Of a stretch of DNA of 64,000 bases, positions 1 to 12,349 are shown piece by piece. A program made the translations under genes and the position numbers. The stretch is from Lichenostomus cassidix. Taxonomy: Eukaryota; Chordata; Aves; Passeriformes; Meliphagidae. The notes beneath the pieces are model-generated. The model searched no databases. It was not told where the DNA came from and was given only the letters and a program-made list of their open reading frames with translations. The stretch spans positions 26,942,324-27,006,323 of the forward strand of contig CM039182.1 of assembly GCA_008360975.2 (NCBI GenBank), given 5' to 3'. How positions within the stretch are numbered: the stretch's first letter is position 1; each line of letters begins with the position of its first letter.

Positions 1-140
1 AGCTCCTAACTTCTGGTAGACTAAGAACACTGGAAACAAAAAAAGGTCAAAGACATGAACAGAGTTAAGGTATCCAGGAAGGAATTTCACAGCTTCTCCA
101 AAAAAAAGGAAAAGAAAATAAATAAGTGAAGGACACATGG

Positions 141-357
141 TTCAGATTGGATATTAGGAAAAAATTTCTTCACCCAGGGGGTGGTTGGGCTCCCCAAAGA
201 AGTAGTCACAGCACCAAGCCTGACAGAGTTGAAGTGTTTAGACAATGCTCTGAGGCTCATGGTGTGACTTGTGGGGCTGTCCTGTGCAGGGGCAGGAACT
301 GGACTGTGGTGATCCTTGTGGATCACTTCCAACCCGGGATATTCTATGATTCCATGA
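141..357 (+). mobile_element. CR1 LINE 3' end fragment
   Basis: Plus-strand avian CR1 3' terminus. It runs from CAGATTGGATATTAGG through TTCTTCACCCAGGGGGTGG and AAGCCTGACAGAGTTGAAG to the tail GATATTCTATGATTCC. It is 5'-truncated at about 0.2 kb and resembles the copy at 13755-13971, so both probably come from one subfamily. Confidence 0.9.
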
Positions 358-1180
358 AGTTACTTTCCACGGCAAAGAGTCAGAATTCAAAACAACGGAA
401 AATGCAAAGCAAAAGACAGACTAAGTAGGAACAGAGGAAAGGGTAAGAAAATACCTGGAGAGGGAAGAGGAAGTAAATGACTCAGAATATAGAGTCAAGA
501 GAATTGTAAGGAGACACTGCATAGGGATAGAAAACAAAGAAAGAGAAGAAAATAAATAAACATCCTGCCAAAAGTAATATCTTGGTGAAGCACAAACAGA
601 ACAAAATGCTCTCAAGAGCTTACTCTGGTATCCTCTGACCAGACAGTGAAATGCAATGGAGAATGTTCTCACAAATCAAAATAGAGGACAAAGGGAAGAA
701 ATATAAACACTGTGCCCTCTGATTTGTATTCCATATGTAATTAGTATGCAGAATGAAAATGACCTTGTTATATCTGACATCAAAAAGTTTTTGGCATATT
801 CATCCCTTGGCATATTTCCTCTCAGGGGCCTCACTATTTTGCTCAACAGACTATTTAGCATTTAGCTATGCTACTGGACTGCCTTAGAACTGAGGCAGAA
901 GCAGACTTCAAATTGTGTACAGATATCACTTTAGTCAAGAAAGAAGAGTGAATTAAAAGAATAAATTACTTGCTGTAAATTACTTGTTCCACTCCACTTA
1001 CTACCTATCAAATGGTACTTTTCAGAAAAAGCTTTTCTGGACTTGTCATCACCTCACATGCTTTTGTGTATGAAGTCAGCATATATTTTAGGGTGATTAA
1101 GGATGATCTCCATAAGTTCATAGCAATCCTCCTTCAAATCCAAGAAAGCAGATGTTCAGAAACTTTGAAAAGTTAATACT

Positions 1181-1203
1181 TTTGTTGTTGTTGTTGTTGT
1201 GTT
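1181..1203. repeat. (TTG)n trinucleotide repeat
   Basis: A short run of TTG units, about six, in an AT-rich intron. Confidence 0.85.
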
Positions 1204-4200
1204 TGTTAAATTTCAGATGTTTGTATTTGTAAACTTTGTTCACACTGTTAAAGTTTTAGCAAGTGAGAAGACAGCATGATGTTATATTGAAAAAATATGT
1301 AAAAAAACACATTGAAATGCAGAAACCAGAAAAAACACATGCAAATGGGGCTGGTGATTCAGATACATAGTTTTTTACATGAAAAGGACATAAATGAGAC
1401 ATTTTTAAATTTTCAGTATTGTTTTCAGACTGATAAACTTATCCTTGAAAGGATGTCACTTGTGCTAGACAAAGCTGGTGTGTGCCAGTATAGAACCTGA
1501 TGACAGAAACAAGCCTCTAGTGAGTGGCTAAGTGTCTGTATGGGGAAATATCACCCAATTCTATCACACAGACTGGTTGATTAATACAATTGCACTGAAA
1601 GTCATACCAGAGCTTTGAGGTTTAAAGAACAAGCAAGAAATTACCAAGGTAAAATACAATAGATGCAGAGAGAAGGAAAGAATGAGAGAACAGAAGTGGC
1701 TACAAAGAGGAGCTGAGAAGGTGAGGGAAGGACAGTGAAATAGAAGACCAACACTGTAAAGGCTGAAGATATGTTCTCCAGACGTCAGCAGTTCACTTTT
1801 TGCCTGTTTCTCATCCTGACTGAAGTCTTTCACTGCATGCTTCCTGCATCTCTCCCTTCTCCACGTAACATCTGAGGGATTCTGGAGAGGTGAGAGCTTG
1901 TTGTCCTGTGGTCAGGGTACAGGACCTGCATGGGCCAGAGAGGTGCTGGAAAGAGTTGCCTATATCTGAGGGCCTATGCCTGTTCCCAGAGCAATAGTTT
2001 CTCAGTTACTTCAGCTCCCAAAAGGCTGTGAAATGGGCAGTTGTCTGTTATGAGAGAACAGGGCTATTCTATCTGTAAAGATTACTGAACCACAATTTAA
2101 CAACTGGCTTTGAACCACTGAGAGTATGAACTGAACTCATTAGTAAAAGGGAAAAGTTTACTGTTCCATTGCTAATTGGCTATAAAATCTGGACTTGTAG
2201 AGCAAAGTCATTAACAGATGTGATGGATAATTTATAGGGCAGGATTTTAATGGACTTCATGCTTTCTCTAATGACAAAGCAGGATAAGTAGGTGGATATA
2301 AGACATTTCCTCACAAACTGCACATGCAACGTGTAGGAACAGAATGACTACTCCAGTTGAAGGGTGCAAACATAAACATCTCACAAAATGTTTACACAAA
2401 CCCTTTTGTCCCTAGGACTGACAGAGTTATGTTCTTGTTTTCATGACTAAATATCATGCTATGTTCCAAAGAATAAAACCTACCATGTCAAAATGGTTTA
2501 CGTTCTGGTCAGAGACTTTTTTTTCAAGGAAATGTAAAGTTCGTGGATCTCATCTTCCAGGACGAAGAAATATAGAAATATTTGCATTTCATTTGTAACA
2601 GAAGATCTGTATTTCTAGAGACTATTCACATTTCTGCTGAGCCATGGAAAGATAGATTGAACGCCATAAGATGTTTTTTCTTTTTTTTTTCAGGATTACC
2701 CTACAAAGCCTCAAAACCTGAGAACAATTGTTCATGCTTAACTACCTCCTGCATCAGTAATTCTGTCTCTGGTGAACTAACTACAGGTCTTTGGGTTGAG
2801 GGATGACTCCTTCAAGACTGATGTCCTGTTGACAAGGCAGATGTGGTGGCACCAGAAAGCAGAGGCTAAGCTGGGATTTCTAGTGCAGGGCAATAGGTAC
2901 CCTATTCCTAGAGAACACATGACATAAATACATATATATTTTTTAACAAATTAGAAAATATGGAAGCTATGAAACAGCCAAGTATTCTAATAACAATTTG
3001 TGAACCTAAGCTTACTACCATACTAAACTAGAATTTCCTAAGGGAAATATATTTACTTTTGAATAAACATTCAACTGCAAGTCTCAATTAAATTTTAACA
3101 CCTTTTTTTTTCTCGATGAATTTGCATTGCTTCAGGTTAGAATACTGAGAGTGAAAAAAACAGATGTAAAAAATCTTTATAAAAGTGCATAAAGCAAGCT
3201 GTAACTAACATCTTGGACATTATAGACTCTGTTGTATCAGACAAGATTTTATTTTATTGCACATATAAGCAATTAAATACAAAATTCCTCAATTCACATT
3301 GATACTCCTAGCAGCTGTTGCAGAAGTATTCACTGATACACAGATATTCCTCTCTAATCCTCCACATAAGCCTTGTAGCCACAGAGGGCTTTGTAGAGTC
3401 AGCACAAATCAATGCATCTCATTTAATTAATGCTAAAGGGGGAAATAATCTCACACTAATAAGGCAGCAGACAAACTATCCTGACTGCTTGACTGTGCCT
3501 AAGGTCTTAACAGTAAACGGACATGAATTAAGAAGGGTAATACGACCTATATAAAAATGCTGCATCTGTCTGCCTTGCTACTCAGTTTGCCTTCAGTAGG
3601 CACACACAAACACAGCCACTGCTCAGCTTATGTGGGTCATGATTCATAACTGATATATGATGGAGAAAAAAAAAATACTGAAGAGAAAATAGTGTTGTTC
3701 ATAAGCATGATAGTGGCTTGCTGTTGATTTTTTGTCAGGAAAATTCCAAGGTACAGTTTAAAGGGACAATGGAGAGAATCTTTCTCAATTTTTTTCACAA
3801 ATACACTGAAACAGATTGTTGGCAGACACATGTCATTATCCACAGAGCTCTAGTAGACTAGTGATGACAGGGATAAAGCTATGAAAAACAACTGCTGCTT
3901 TTCTAACGGAAAAAAAACCTCTCACAGTTGACTAACAAACGAAGTATATGTTTTGATCTTTCTCCAATGAAATTACCTATGTAGTATTGAAGAAAAGCAG
4001 AAAGCAGAGAAAGGGCAATTTAAGTGTCTTCCATTAAGGAAAGCAGGTAAACAACAGCTCAGTTACCACTTCTATCTCATGTTACCACATCTGCAGACAG
4101 CTGGCAGCTGGTAGGTCCTGCCACACTCTGCAGAACTGGAATGGCTGAAAAATACCAGTGGCAGAATATTTCAAATGGGTGCTGAATGCTGTAAACTCTT

Positions 4201-5368
4201 TCACCAATAAATTTAACTCATAATTGAAACAAAATAATTTGAAAATAGAAGTCAGAATATTTGGCAAATCTAACATGACACATCAAACAGAAAGTAAGGA
4301 AAAAAACAAACCACCTTGTCTCTCTGCAGCTGAAACCTAGGTCTGCTTTCAGGTCTACTTGTTTGTTTGGGATTTTTTTGAAGCACCTGTTAAGCTACAG
4401 AAAGCTAAGGACCTTCTTCAGAAGGACTTCTGCCCTCTTCTTCCCAGCATTCTCATCTAGTTGTAACAACAGATTTATTTAACTATATTTTGCTTTTCTT
4501 TTTTTTGTTACAGTCATTCCTGTCTTTTTGAAAAACTTCTTTGTACTTGGGACTTTATAACTGAACCCAAAATTTCAAAAATTATCACAAGAATCCTCAG
4601 ATGGATATACTAATTTAGGGTGGCCCTTGTGTCACATCTGTCCTTTAGCTCCATGGTGTCTGTGAAACAATTTTTCTGCTGGTTAACTCTTCTCGTATTT
4701 TTTGAAAATGAGATGTGTCAAGCAGGAAAAAGGGCACTAAAGTATTCATTCTTCTGCTCCTGTTTACCTTTCCCTTTCTGAATAAATCAACTGAATTGTG
4801 ATGATAAGCACACAACATTTTGCAAAACAAACAGCTTATGAATTTTTTGGCATGGCAGAGCAGGTCTGTCTTCTCATTCCTTCCACTCAAAACAACATGA
4901 CTTGCAACACCGACCTGTTCATGGCCTCATAAATTTACATGGCAATGTTTACATAAAATCTTTGAAAGTCTCACAATTTGAGTTTCTTGTGTCATTTGGA
5001 TATATCACATAACATATCTCATGATGTATCAGTAACATCAGTGTGGGTGCAGTTTGTCCCTCTTGTCAGATTTAGAGGTTGTTGTCACCACTGAAGAAGT
5101 TCAATTATCTCCATTTCCCACCTTAGCATTTCATAGTGTCAGAAGACAACAAAAGTAAAAGTTGGATACCACACAGGAAATATCTTTCCTTAAATGTTGG
5201 TCTTGTTTTCTCTCCTAGTGCAAGCTAATTTGACAAATCATATCCTATAAAAACTGCAATTTATAATATATTACTTGGAAAAGAAACAACAGACCCACAG
5301 GAATGAAGAGTAAAAACAATTTCTGAGTAAAACAGATAACACAGCAGAAAAACCTGATGACACTTTGG

Positions 5369-5425
5369 ATCAGTTATAAAATTAGTGAAAATCCAGTGAA
5401 AAATCAGTTATAAAATTAGTGAAAA
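5369..5425. repeat. 34-bp tandem duplication, about 1.7 copies
   Basis: ATCAGTTATAAAATTAGTGA starts at 5369 and again at 5403, so the period is 34 bp. Identity is perfect over 23 bp, which suggests a fairly recent local duplication. Confidence 0.85.
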
Positions 5426-6280
5426 AACATTGCTGTAGGCAAATAAGCACCTCTGTTAAAACTTACAAAAATAACCCAAGCAAGCTTGAATTATGTGTCC
5501 TGTCAAGTTCAGCTTGAAAAGCCAAATGCAGATTGATGGGAATCTACAAGGCACTTTTATTTTCTAGCAGGTGGGGTATTATTGTGATACCACAGAAGTC
5601 CCTTGTTGATTTGGCATAATATAGCTTTTATGTTTGTTCTTAAAGAAAAAAAACAAAACAAAGAGCACACTGAAACCTAGAGAAGATGCCAAGCTGAAGA
5701 ACTGTCACACAACAAGGGCATGAGAATAACAAGAAAAGCATTGTAAATAAATACTGGGAAGATATAATATTTAACTGGCAAAACAGCAGTTTGTACACGT
5801 TGAGAAAAATAAATCTTCAGGACGTAATCCATGAATAAAATCAGTTATTCAGAAAGGCAGTAAACATACACTGAAATTAGATTGAAAAATCTATATCATT
5901 TGCTACAGCCCCCCTGTATCTTCAAAAGTATGCCAAACCTGGAAAAATTCTGAAGGCAAACAATAAATTAGGTAAACTTTACATAAGCCTATACTATGTG
6001 TATGCACAACATCTATCAATAAGAGAGGATCTACTGGAAAAGCAACCATATATTTAGTGACATATTCATTAGCATCAGTTTAATCCTTTATCATCAAATT
6101 CATGTTAGATACTTCATTCCCTGTATACATGAAATGCATGTCAAACAATTCCAGGAAAGCAGAAGGAATACAGGATTAGTGCAATATGAATTCCAAGCTT
6201 CATCTGCTCAAACACTACACCACAGACCAAGTTAACTGCACTTTCCCCTCAAACTGAACTGATGAGAAAACACAAACAGG

Positions 6281-6310
6281 AAGGGGGTGAGGTGGGGGTG
6301 GTGTGGTTGG
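6281..6310 (+). repeat. Short G-rich run (possible G-quadruplex)
   Basis: GGGGGTGAGGTGGGGGTGG provides several G runs separated by short loops on the non-template strand of an AT-rich intron. G4 formation is possible but unproven. Confidence 0.4.
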
Positions 6311-7872
6311 AATATCAAGGAACCAGGCACCTTAGTGAACTGATCTAGAAAGGAAGAATTCAAAAGAAAACAACATCTAAAAACAAAGGGTTCAGGCTTC
6401 CCCTTCCCAACCTACAGTAAATACAGTAATGGCAGGAAAACACTTCCATTTTACAAAGTTAAAAAAGACTTCAAATCTCCCATGAGAGATATGGGATGAA
6501 ACTGGAGAAAGAAAAAGCACAACAAAGCAATGGTATATTGTGGTTTTGGAAGGATGCCTGTGAGTGCTAATAGCATGTAAACAGCCCTGGCTATAGTAGG
6601 AATAACAGTAATACATTGTTAGCAGCTTTTCCACTGGATTATTATTCATTCTGGTCACTGTGAATGTAGGCCATAGATAAAATATATTGGATCAGAAATT
6701 ACTGCCACAAAGGGTTATGTCAGGGTAAATAATGATATTGAGACTATCCTTTTTTAATAATATTTATTCCTTTTACATCTCTTTCATTCTTGCAATGGGA
6801 TTGCACCTCAAAATGCACTGCCAGGGCTTGAAAGCAGCTACATCCATAGTTGTTCTACACAAAAAATAGCTCCTAGCAGCAGTATGTTACCTACCACATA
6901 CAACACCTACAATCTGCTCTTGGACAGACAGTTTCTTCCCTTTATTTTGGACACAAAAGCTGGCCATCCCCATTCTGCAAATAATTGAAAACTGATTGGC
7001 AGTGGGCCATCAGTCCCCCTAGTTCCTACATACTGAAGTGCTTTTACAATTTTCCACTTTTCAAAGGTCACTTTGAACTTACTGATGAAGAAACATTGAT
7101 TTCTCAGAGTACAAAGAGACATTTCCTGTCCCATGAGAACTTAGGATTTAGACTTTGTCATTCAGATGTATTTAAACAAACTTATCTTTCCAGTATGAGT
7201 TATCTCCAGCAAAAGATGATTTTGAATTAAAAAAAAAAGGGAGAAGATTCTCCACCAAATTAGCTTCCAGCTTTCCTTTGAGGAATTTAGCTGAATGTTC
7301 ACTTTTCTATCAAATGAGAAAGATATGCTAACACCTTGACTTGATACACTGAATTTCTAGTTTATCATAGGTCTAAACTGGAATTAATAGTGCAAATTAG
7401 AATCTCCTTATTTAATTCAATTTCTCTGATTAGCTGTTTTAAATATATCCAAGTAATTACATGAAATTTCTGTTACCTTAATTTAACTTTGACAGTAGAA
7501 GACGTATGTGAATTAAACTTACACTGACCTTTTAATGGCACCAATATCCAGCTTTTCATACCAATTGCTCAGTTACAAGTTTGCACCACAAACTGGAAAA
7601 ACATGAGCACAGAAACTCCAGTGATGTCAATTAGCACACTTCTGGCTCACTGAAAACCAGAAACTGCCAGTTTTGATCCTAATGCTACAGATGCATCCCC
7701 TTTAGGAAGGAACACTGTTCCTTCCTGGAGCAATGTAAGTAGAAAGAATATAAAGTCTTTATCCATCCTAGTTTTACACATGACAGATTTACACAGAGAA
7801 AAAGTGCTGTGTGTTGTTGAACTCAGGTCAATGCATGCCTGTTTGTTAAGGTGCTGAAGAGCAAATAGTAGA

Positions 7873-7925
7873 GGATAAGATTATTTAGGGAGTTTAAAAG
7901 ATAAGATTATTAATGGGAGTTTAAA
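7873..7925. repeat. Imperfect tandem duplication, unit about 27 bp
   Basis: GATAAGATTATT followed by GGGAGTTTAAA occurs twice in succession with small differences in the middle. It is a local duplication with no other meaning seen. Confidence 0.75.
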
Positions 7926-8093
7926 GCTATCTGAAGAATGTGTGGAAATAATTTCAAGCTTTCCAAAATAGTTCTCTGCTTGTTTATTTTTTGAGAATTT
8001 GTCCCATCTAAATACCTTTATTCTCAAAATTTTAGGTACAGTTAGAGGGAAAAATAACAAGATTTTAATTTTTTCAATTAAAATACCTGATTA

Positions 8094-8098
8094 GTAGT
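8094..8098. repeat. Target-site duplication (left), GTAGT
   Basis: This exact 5-bp match to 8622-8626 lies directly outside the LTR terminus. Confidence 0.75.
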
Positions 8099-8358
8099 TG
8101 TATTGGTTTGAAAACAAACCAGTGGGAGATCACAAGTCAAGACTGGAATTAAAAATAAGTGAAATAATACAAGGAAAAAGCACTGACAAAGTCAGATACA
8201 ACCTAACACCCTGTTAGGGTGGTAGTAGCAGTCCAACTGAAGTAGTCCAGTTGAAGCAGTGATCCTCTGAAGGCCTAGTCTCCAGCTGAAGATCCAGTGG
8301 TAGCTCTGGTCCTCTGGGAACCCAGTAGACAGGGCTACCTCAGGCAGTTCCAAGGCCA

Positions 8359-8368
8359 GGTTATATCC
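8359..8368 (-). promoter_or_regulatory. TATA-like box of the solo LTR
   Basis: The minus strand reads CACCTGGATATAACCTGG across these bases. Its position within the LTR fits the U3/R boundary of this family. Any start site would lie about 25-30 bp lower in coordinate. Activity is not known. Confidence 0.45.
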
Positions 8369-8453
8369 AGGTGGGAACACCTGGCTCCTCCCTCCTGGGC
8401 AGAGCATCCCACAATGGGATGAGATAAATCCATGAGTCACACGGTGGGTCCCT

Positions 8454-8565
8454 GATGGCCCATTGCCTGTCATGCAGGGTGGGTCATTAGCAGCTGATAA
8501 CAGCTAATGGATGGCCCATTGTCTGTCATCCGGAGTGGGTCATTAGCAGGTGATAGCAGCTAACA
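8454..8565. repeat. 56-bp tandem duplication inside the LTR
   Basis: Copies at 8454-8509 and 8510-8565 both begin GATGGCCCATTG and share GTGGGTCATTAGCAG and CAGCTAA, with a few mismatches. It lies in the presumed U3 enhancer region, where LTRs often duplicate sequence. Confidence 0.85.
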
Positions 8566-8621
8566 GCCCACAGCTGGTGGTAATAGAATACTTAACTACA
8601 TCTATATTGCAACCTAGGACA

Positions 8622-8626
8622 GTAGT
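8622..8626. repeat. Target-site duplication (right), GTAGT
   Basis: This exact 5-bp match to 8094-8098 lies directly outside the LTR terminus. Confidence 0.75.
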
Positions 8627-8819
8627 CTACCATGGTTTTACTTAATTTAAGTTTACTATTTTACAAGTCACCAAAAACATGTGCTGGTTTGAAGGCATCT
8701 TGGGATAAAAGGCAGCCTAACCAATAAATATTAATCTGCTAATTCTACTTGTACACATTACGTCAAAGCTAAATAAAGCACATAAGTAAACAGATGAAAG
8801 AAAATAGGTTTCTACATAC

Positions 8820-9083
8820 CATGACTGTTGCACCGTGATGTTTCCACAAGTCGATTGTTTTGGTCATAGCATGCCATGGCCTGGTAACGATAGCCTTGTC
8901 CACATTCCTTAACGTCTCCTTGCACCTTCATTCCCAGCAATACTTCCATCTTACCCTCTGGTAAAATACAGTCTGACCAATTTCCCACAGGCTGAGCACT
9001 GTACTTGTCACACGGACAAAACTGATTCTCAATCAGAGGATACAACTGAGAATTTCTGCATTTGTCCTTTTTCTTGCTTTTTC
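8820..9083 (-). CDS. THSD7A: THSD7A coding exon (window exon 9), divergent TSP1-like module
   Basis: This 264-nt exon, phase 1 in and out, encodes residues 446-532. It starts with the lysine-rich KSKKKDKCRNSQLYP, then FCPCDKYSAQPVGNWSDCIL, KMEVLLGMKVQGDVKECGQG and YRYQAMACYDQNNRLVETSR, ending CNSHG. NWS is an N-glycosylation sequon. The acceptor is CTTCTTTCTAG followed by GAAAAAG; the donor is CAGTCATG followed by GTATGT. It is the best conserved segment against human THSD7A as I recall it and anchors the gene call. The next exon, which should begin near YIEEAC, is outside the window. Confidence 0.97.
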
Positions 9084-11428
9084 CTAGAAAGAAGAAATAG
9101 TTATTTTAGCAAGTTTGTATTATTTTACGGTTTATGTCCCAAAAATTTCATTTAGACTTCTGTAAAGAGTGCTTGCAACCACATACACACATTTAATATT
9201 AGTTACATTAATCTTTATTAAATTAGGTTATCGACTCAAATTTCTAAAATAGTGGATACCTATAATTTGCACAAAAACAATGTCTGTTTTAAAAAGAAGA
9301 TGTAATTTATATTTATTTTGGATAAAAACATATGGGGAGTAAAGTTTAAAAAAGTTAGCAATCAAACAAATACATCCTTTTCCTCCTATTTCATCAGCAG
9401 TGTGCAGTTCAATAACAAGATTTCTATCTGGATCAAGCTTTATCAAGTTGAATGAAATTGCAGAAGGAAGTAACATTCATCTTTGCTACACCAGTACCTT
9501 CTTTCAAAATATCAAAATTCTTTAATTTAATCATCTGTTATCATACTTTTGTTCATAATTACAATTCTTCCTCTCTAACAGAATAAACTCCTTCTCTGAA
9601 TTTCTTTCTATTCAATTCTGTTCTTTTTTTTTTTCCTTAACTGGAGCACAGCCATCCACTCAATTTCCCCTTCCCATTAAATCTATTTAAAGCTTCTCTT
9701 TGGTAAAGTTTGCTTAGTTTTCCTTTCTATACCAGACAGTTCATATAAATTGATGTAGGGGTCTTTGCAAAAGTAGTTTCAAAAAGGCTTGTTACTTGGA
9801 TACTACTGTAAATTAATATTCTGTAGTATTTTCCTTGCTATTCAAAACAAGGCACTGGACACAGCTTTGCAGCATCTTTAGTCCTTTTATTTACTACTGC
9901 CTTCATTTAGAATAGAAAAAGGGTACATGGAGAAAAGTTTATCATTCTTTTGACAACACAACTTCTTACTAAATGTACACTTCTCCTCTGGAAGTATTTA
10001 CTGGAAATATGAATTTACTCCAAGATTTAAGAGTTAGTCTGGGTAACACATTGCCACAGAGAACACATGACAGCACATACCACATAGTTAGCCAGTTTGA
10101 AGGGGTAACTTAAATGAGGACAGGAAGTATCACAAAGTGTTAATAATGTGGTAGAAGAATATGTACTTTCTTGCTCTGTTTTTAAAATAAGGAAAAATAC
10201 TGTTAGTCAGTTTTGTTCATTTTTTTCCTTGGGGAAGCAAACCTGACATAAAGTTTACTGGAATTATTAGATAGTCACAGTGAGGCTTCTTGAAGATCAT
10301 GAATTATTCATTGTCCACTGGTCTTCTGATTTACAGGAGGATGGAGACAGGGACAGGGTTTGGATCCTATCACAGTCTTTCTGAGGCTGCTAATGGGCAC
10401 CCCTCCTTAGCTAGCTTCCCTCCACCACAGACAATACAGACTAATTGGCAAAGAGCACTGTGACAGAGGCCAAGCTTCACTCTTGAGGTTTCAACTATAA
10501 TTTAGAAGCAGAGCGTGGGTTTTTTTTCTCTTCACTTCATGCAGAAGAAAAAAACAATTTAAAAACAAACAAACAAAAAGCCCAAAGAAAACAACTGATT
10601 AAAAAGAAATTGAATAAAAAATGTTTCAAAGTGGAACAGTATCCATTATGTAGAACTAGGACAAGTCTGCGGCAAGGGCATCACTGGAAAATCTTTTTGT
10701 TCTGCAAAGTAAAACCTAAAGAAGCTTCTTGGGACACAAAACAAGAGCACTATTACTTGTCTCAAGAAATAAGGTAGAAAATTAAGCAGTATATTGCCTC
10801 ATGTGGTCTGTTCTGCTGGATGTAGACAATGGAAGAATGCCGAAAGACAGAACTTGGAGAGAAAACATTCATCCAGAGAAAGGACTGGCTTAATCACAAA
10901 TTCAAGACTGCAGCTAAGTTCAAAAGAGGTATACCAAAGCTTAAGGCTGAAAAGGGTGATCTATAGAAAAATGCTGAAAAGCACTCAGCTGCCATAGTAA
11001 TTCTAAATGCACCAAAAAGCACCATCAGAGAGAGAAGCCTGCTTTAGCCAAGACCAGATGTGGGAAGAGGAAGGCAAGTGAGTTAACATCTGATCCTGTT
11101 AAGGTGTGATGACTGTTGACTTGTCTGTCAAAAAACCAAAAACAAACAAAAAACCCAACTATGTGCACTATAGTCAGAAAAAATTTGTCATTCTATGTTC
11201 TCCCATCTTGTCTCTAGCCACTTACCCACATCAAGAGTCTCTGACATATGGTACGAGTTTTTACTCCTGGGTGTTGTTCCACCAACAGTATACAGAGCAT
11301 GACACTGGATCTGCTTTCTGCCACTAAGACAAGCACTTGTCTTAAGGGAACCTCAGAAGTCCTCAGGTTTTAAACAAAACAGTATCAATATTTAATAAAA
11401 GATGCATTATTTTGCTTGTTACTCTTAC
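9084..11428 (-). other. THSD7A: THSD7A intron, 2345 bp
   Basis: Phase-1 intron with donor GTAAGA and acceptor TATTTCTTCTTTCTAG. It contains A/C-rich low-complexity stretches near 10537-10600 and 11128-11158 and otherwise nothing I recognise. Confidence 0.85.
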
Positions 11429-11623
11429 CAACAAGAGTACGTTTTCTTGTCCTGACTCCTCCACAGTCCCCATTACAGGGAGAAAATTTTGACCAGCTGG
11501 TAAACTGACAGTCATCTTGGCAGGGGATCTGGCACATCTGTGTTAAGGGTGGTAATGGCCCAGAGTATTTAAGGCACTCACTGATGTCAGCTTGTCCTCC
11601 ATCTTGTCTGCGACAAGTAATTG
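11429..11623 (-). CDS. THSD7A: THSD7A coding exon (window exon 8), TSP1 boundary
   Basis: This 195-nt exon, phase 1 in and out, encodes residues 381-444. It continues a TSP1 with ITCRRQDGGQADISECLKYS, closes it at MCQIPCQDDC, and opens the next with QFTSWSKFSPCNGDCGG, then VRTRKRTLVG. The second Trp of the usual WxxW is Phe here (WSKF), as in human from memory, so this repeat probably has one fewer C-mannosylation site. The acceptor is TTTTGCTTCCAG followed by CAATTA; the donor is CTTGTTG followed by GTAAGA. The terminal Gly codon is split. Confidence 0.95.
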
Positions 11624-12349
11624 CTGGAAGCAAAAAGAGATGAAGTCTAATTCAGCAATTTTTTATGAATGTCTCTATTCAGTTAAGTAAAGTCTACAAT
11701 ATTCTACCAGGAAAACACATGAAAGCCCAGAATACCTATACAACGACTTAATTATTGCCACCAGTTTTACCTTGAATGAATATATTTGACATTTCTCAAT
11801 TTTTAAATAATTTAACAGGACTTACCAGGAAAAGAAAAATTACAGACAACTGGAAATATTATAAAGGTTGAACCATGTTATTCACACCTGTTATACCACT
11901 TTACACATTACCATTTTTCCTACTGAAACAGCCTGCATCTCAGACATTAAAAAACTTGTAACACCATGTTAAGTAACTTAATTGTATACTTTATAGAGTT
12001 TTGGTAGAAGAGTGAGTTTTAGAAGAATGCATTGACATAAAATTTAGAAGTATATTTAGAAGTATATTTGAGTTCTGGATACAACTAACCCTTTAAAACA
12101 GTATTGCTGCCTGATGTTCTTCAGCAATTTTTCATCTTGAAAATACAGAGTCTTTCCCAGGGAAGGATCATCAGCCAATAGGGGTATAACTTTATAGAAC
12201 AGGATAACCATGTCCTGAATAAAAGCTTCTAAATCAAGACGAAAAACATGTTGCTGAAGATAACATCAGATCACACAAAAGTAAGGAGTTGGAACATAAC
12301 AATTTACATAGAATAGGGAGGGCTGTTTAATTAATATAGTCTTTAACAA

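Larger units (their letters stand above)
8099..8621 (-). mobile_element. Solo LTR of an endogenous retrovirus, probably ERVL-like
   Basis: A 523-bp element starts TGTATTGG and ends CTAGGACA on the plus strand, giving TGT...ACA termini. It is flanked by GTAGT at 8094-8098 and again at 8622-8626, a 5-bp target-site duplication as expected for ERVL integrations. The sense strand is minus, inferred from a TATA-like box (GGATATAACC) and resemblance to songbird LTRs I remember. No internal viral genes are present, so it is a recombination remnant. It contains a 56-bp tandem duplication in the presumed U3. I see no canonical AATAAA in it. It lies 198 bp beyond the donor of the exon at 8820-9083. Confidence 0.82.
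1..8819 (-). other. THSD7A: THSD7A intron, 5' part (partial, at least 8.8 kb)
   Basis: This is a phase-1 intron with donor GTATGT; the acceptor is beyond the window edge. It holds a CR1 fragment at 141-357, a TTG repeat at 1181-1203, a 34-bp tandem duplication near 5369-5425, a 27-bp imperfect tandem near 7873-7925, a G-rich run at 6281-6310, and a solo LTR at 8099-8621. The rest is AT-rich sequence in which I see nothing further. Confidence 0.85.

Noticed and set aside
8192..8473. 93-codon minus-strand open frame in the solo LTR
   Set aside because: LTRs of this kind do not encode protein there; the frame overlaps the TATA and U3 region and resembles no viral protein.
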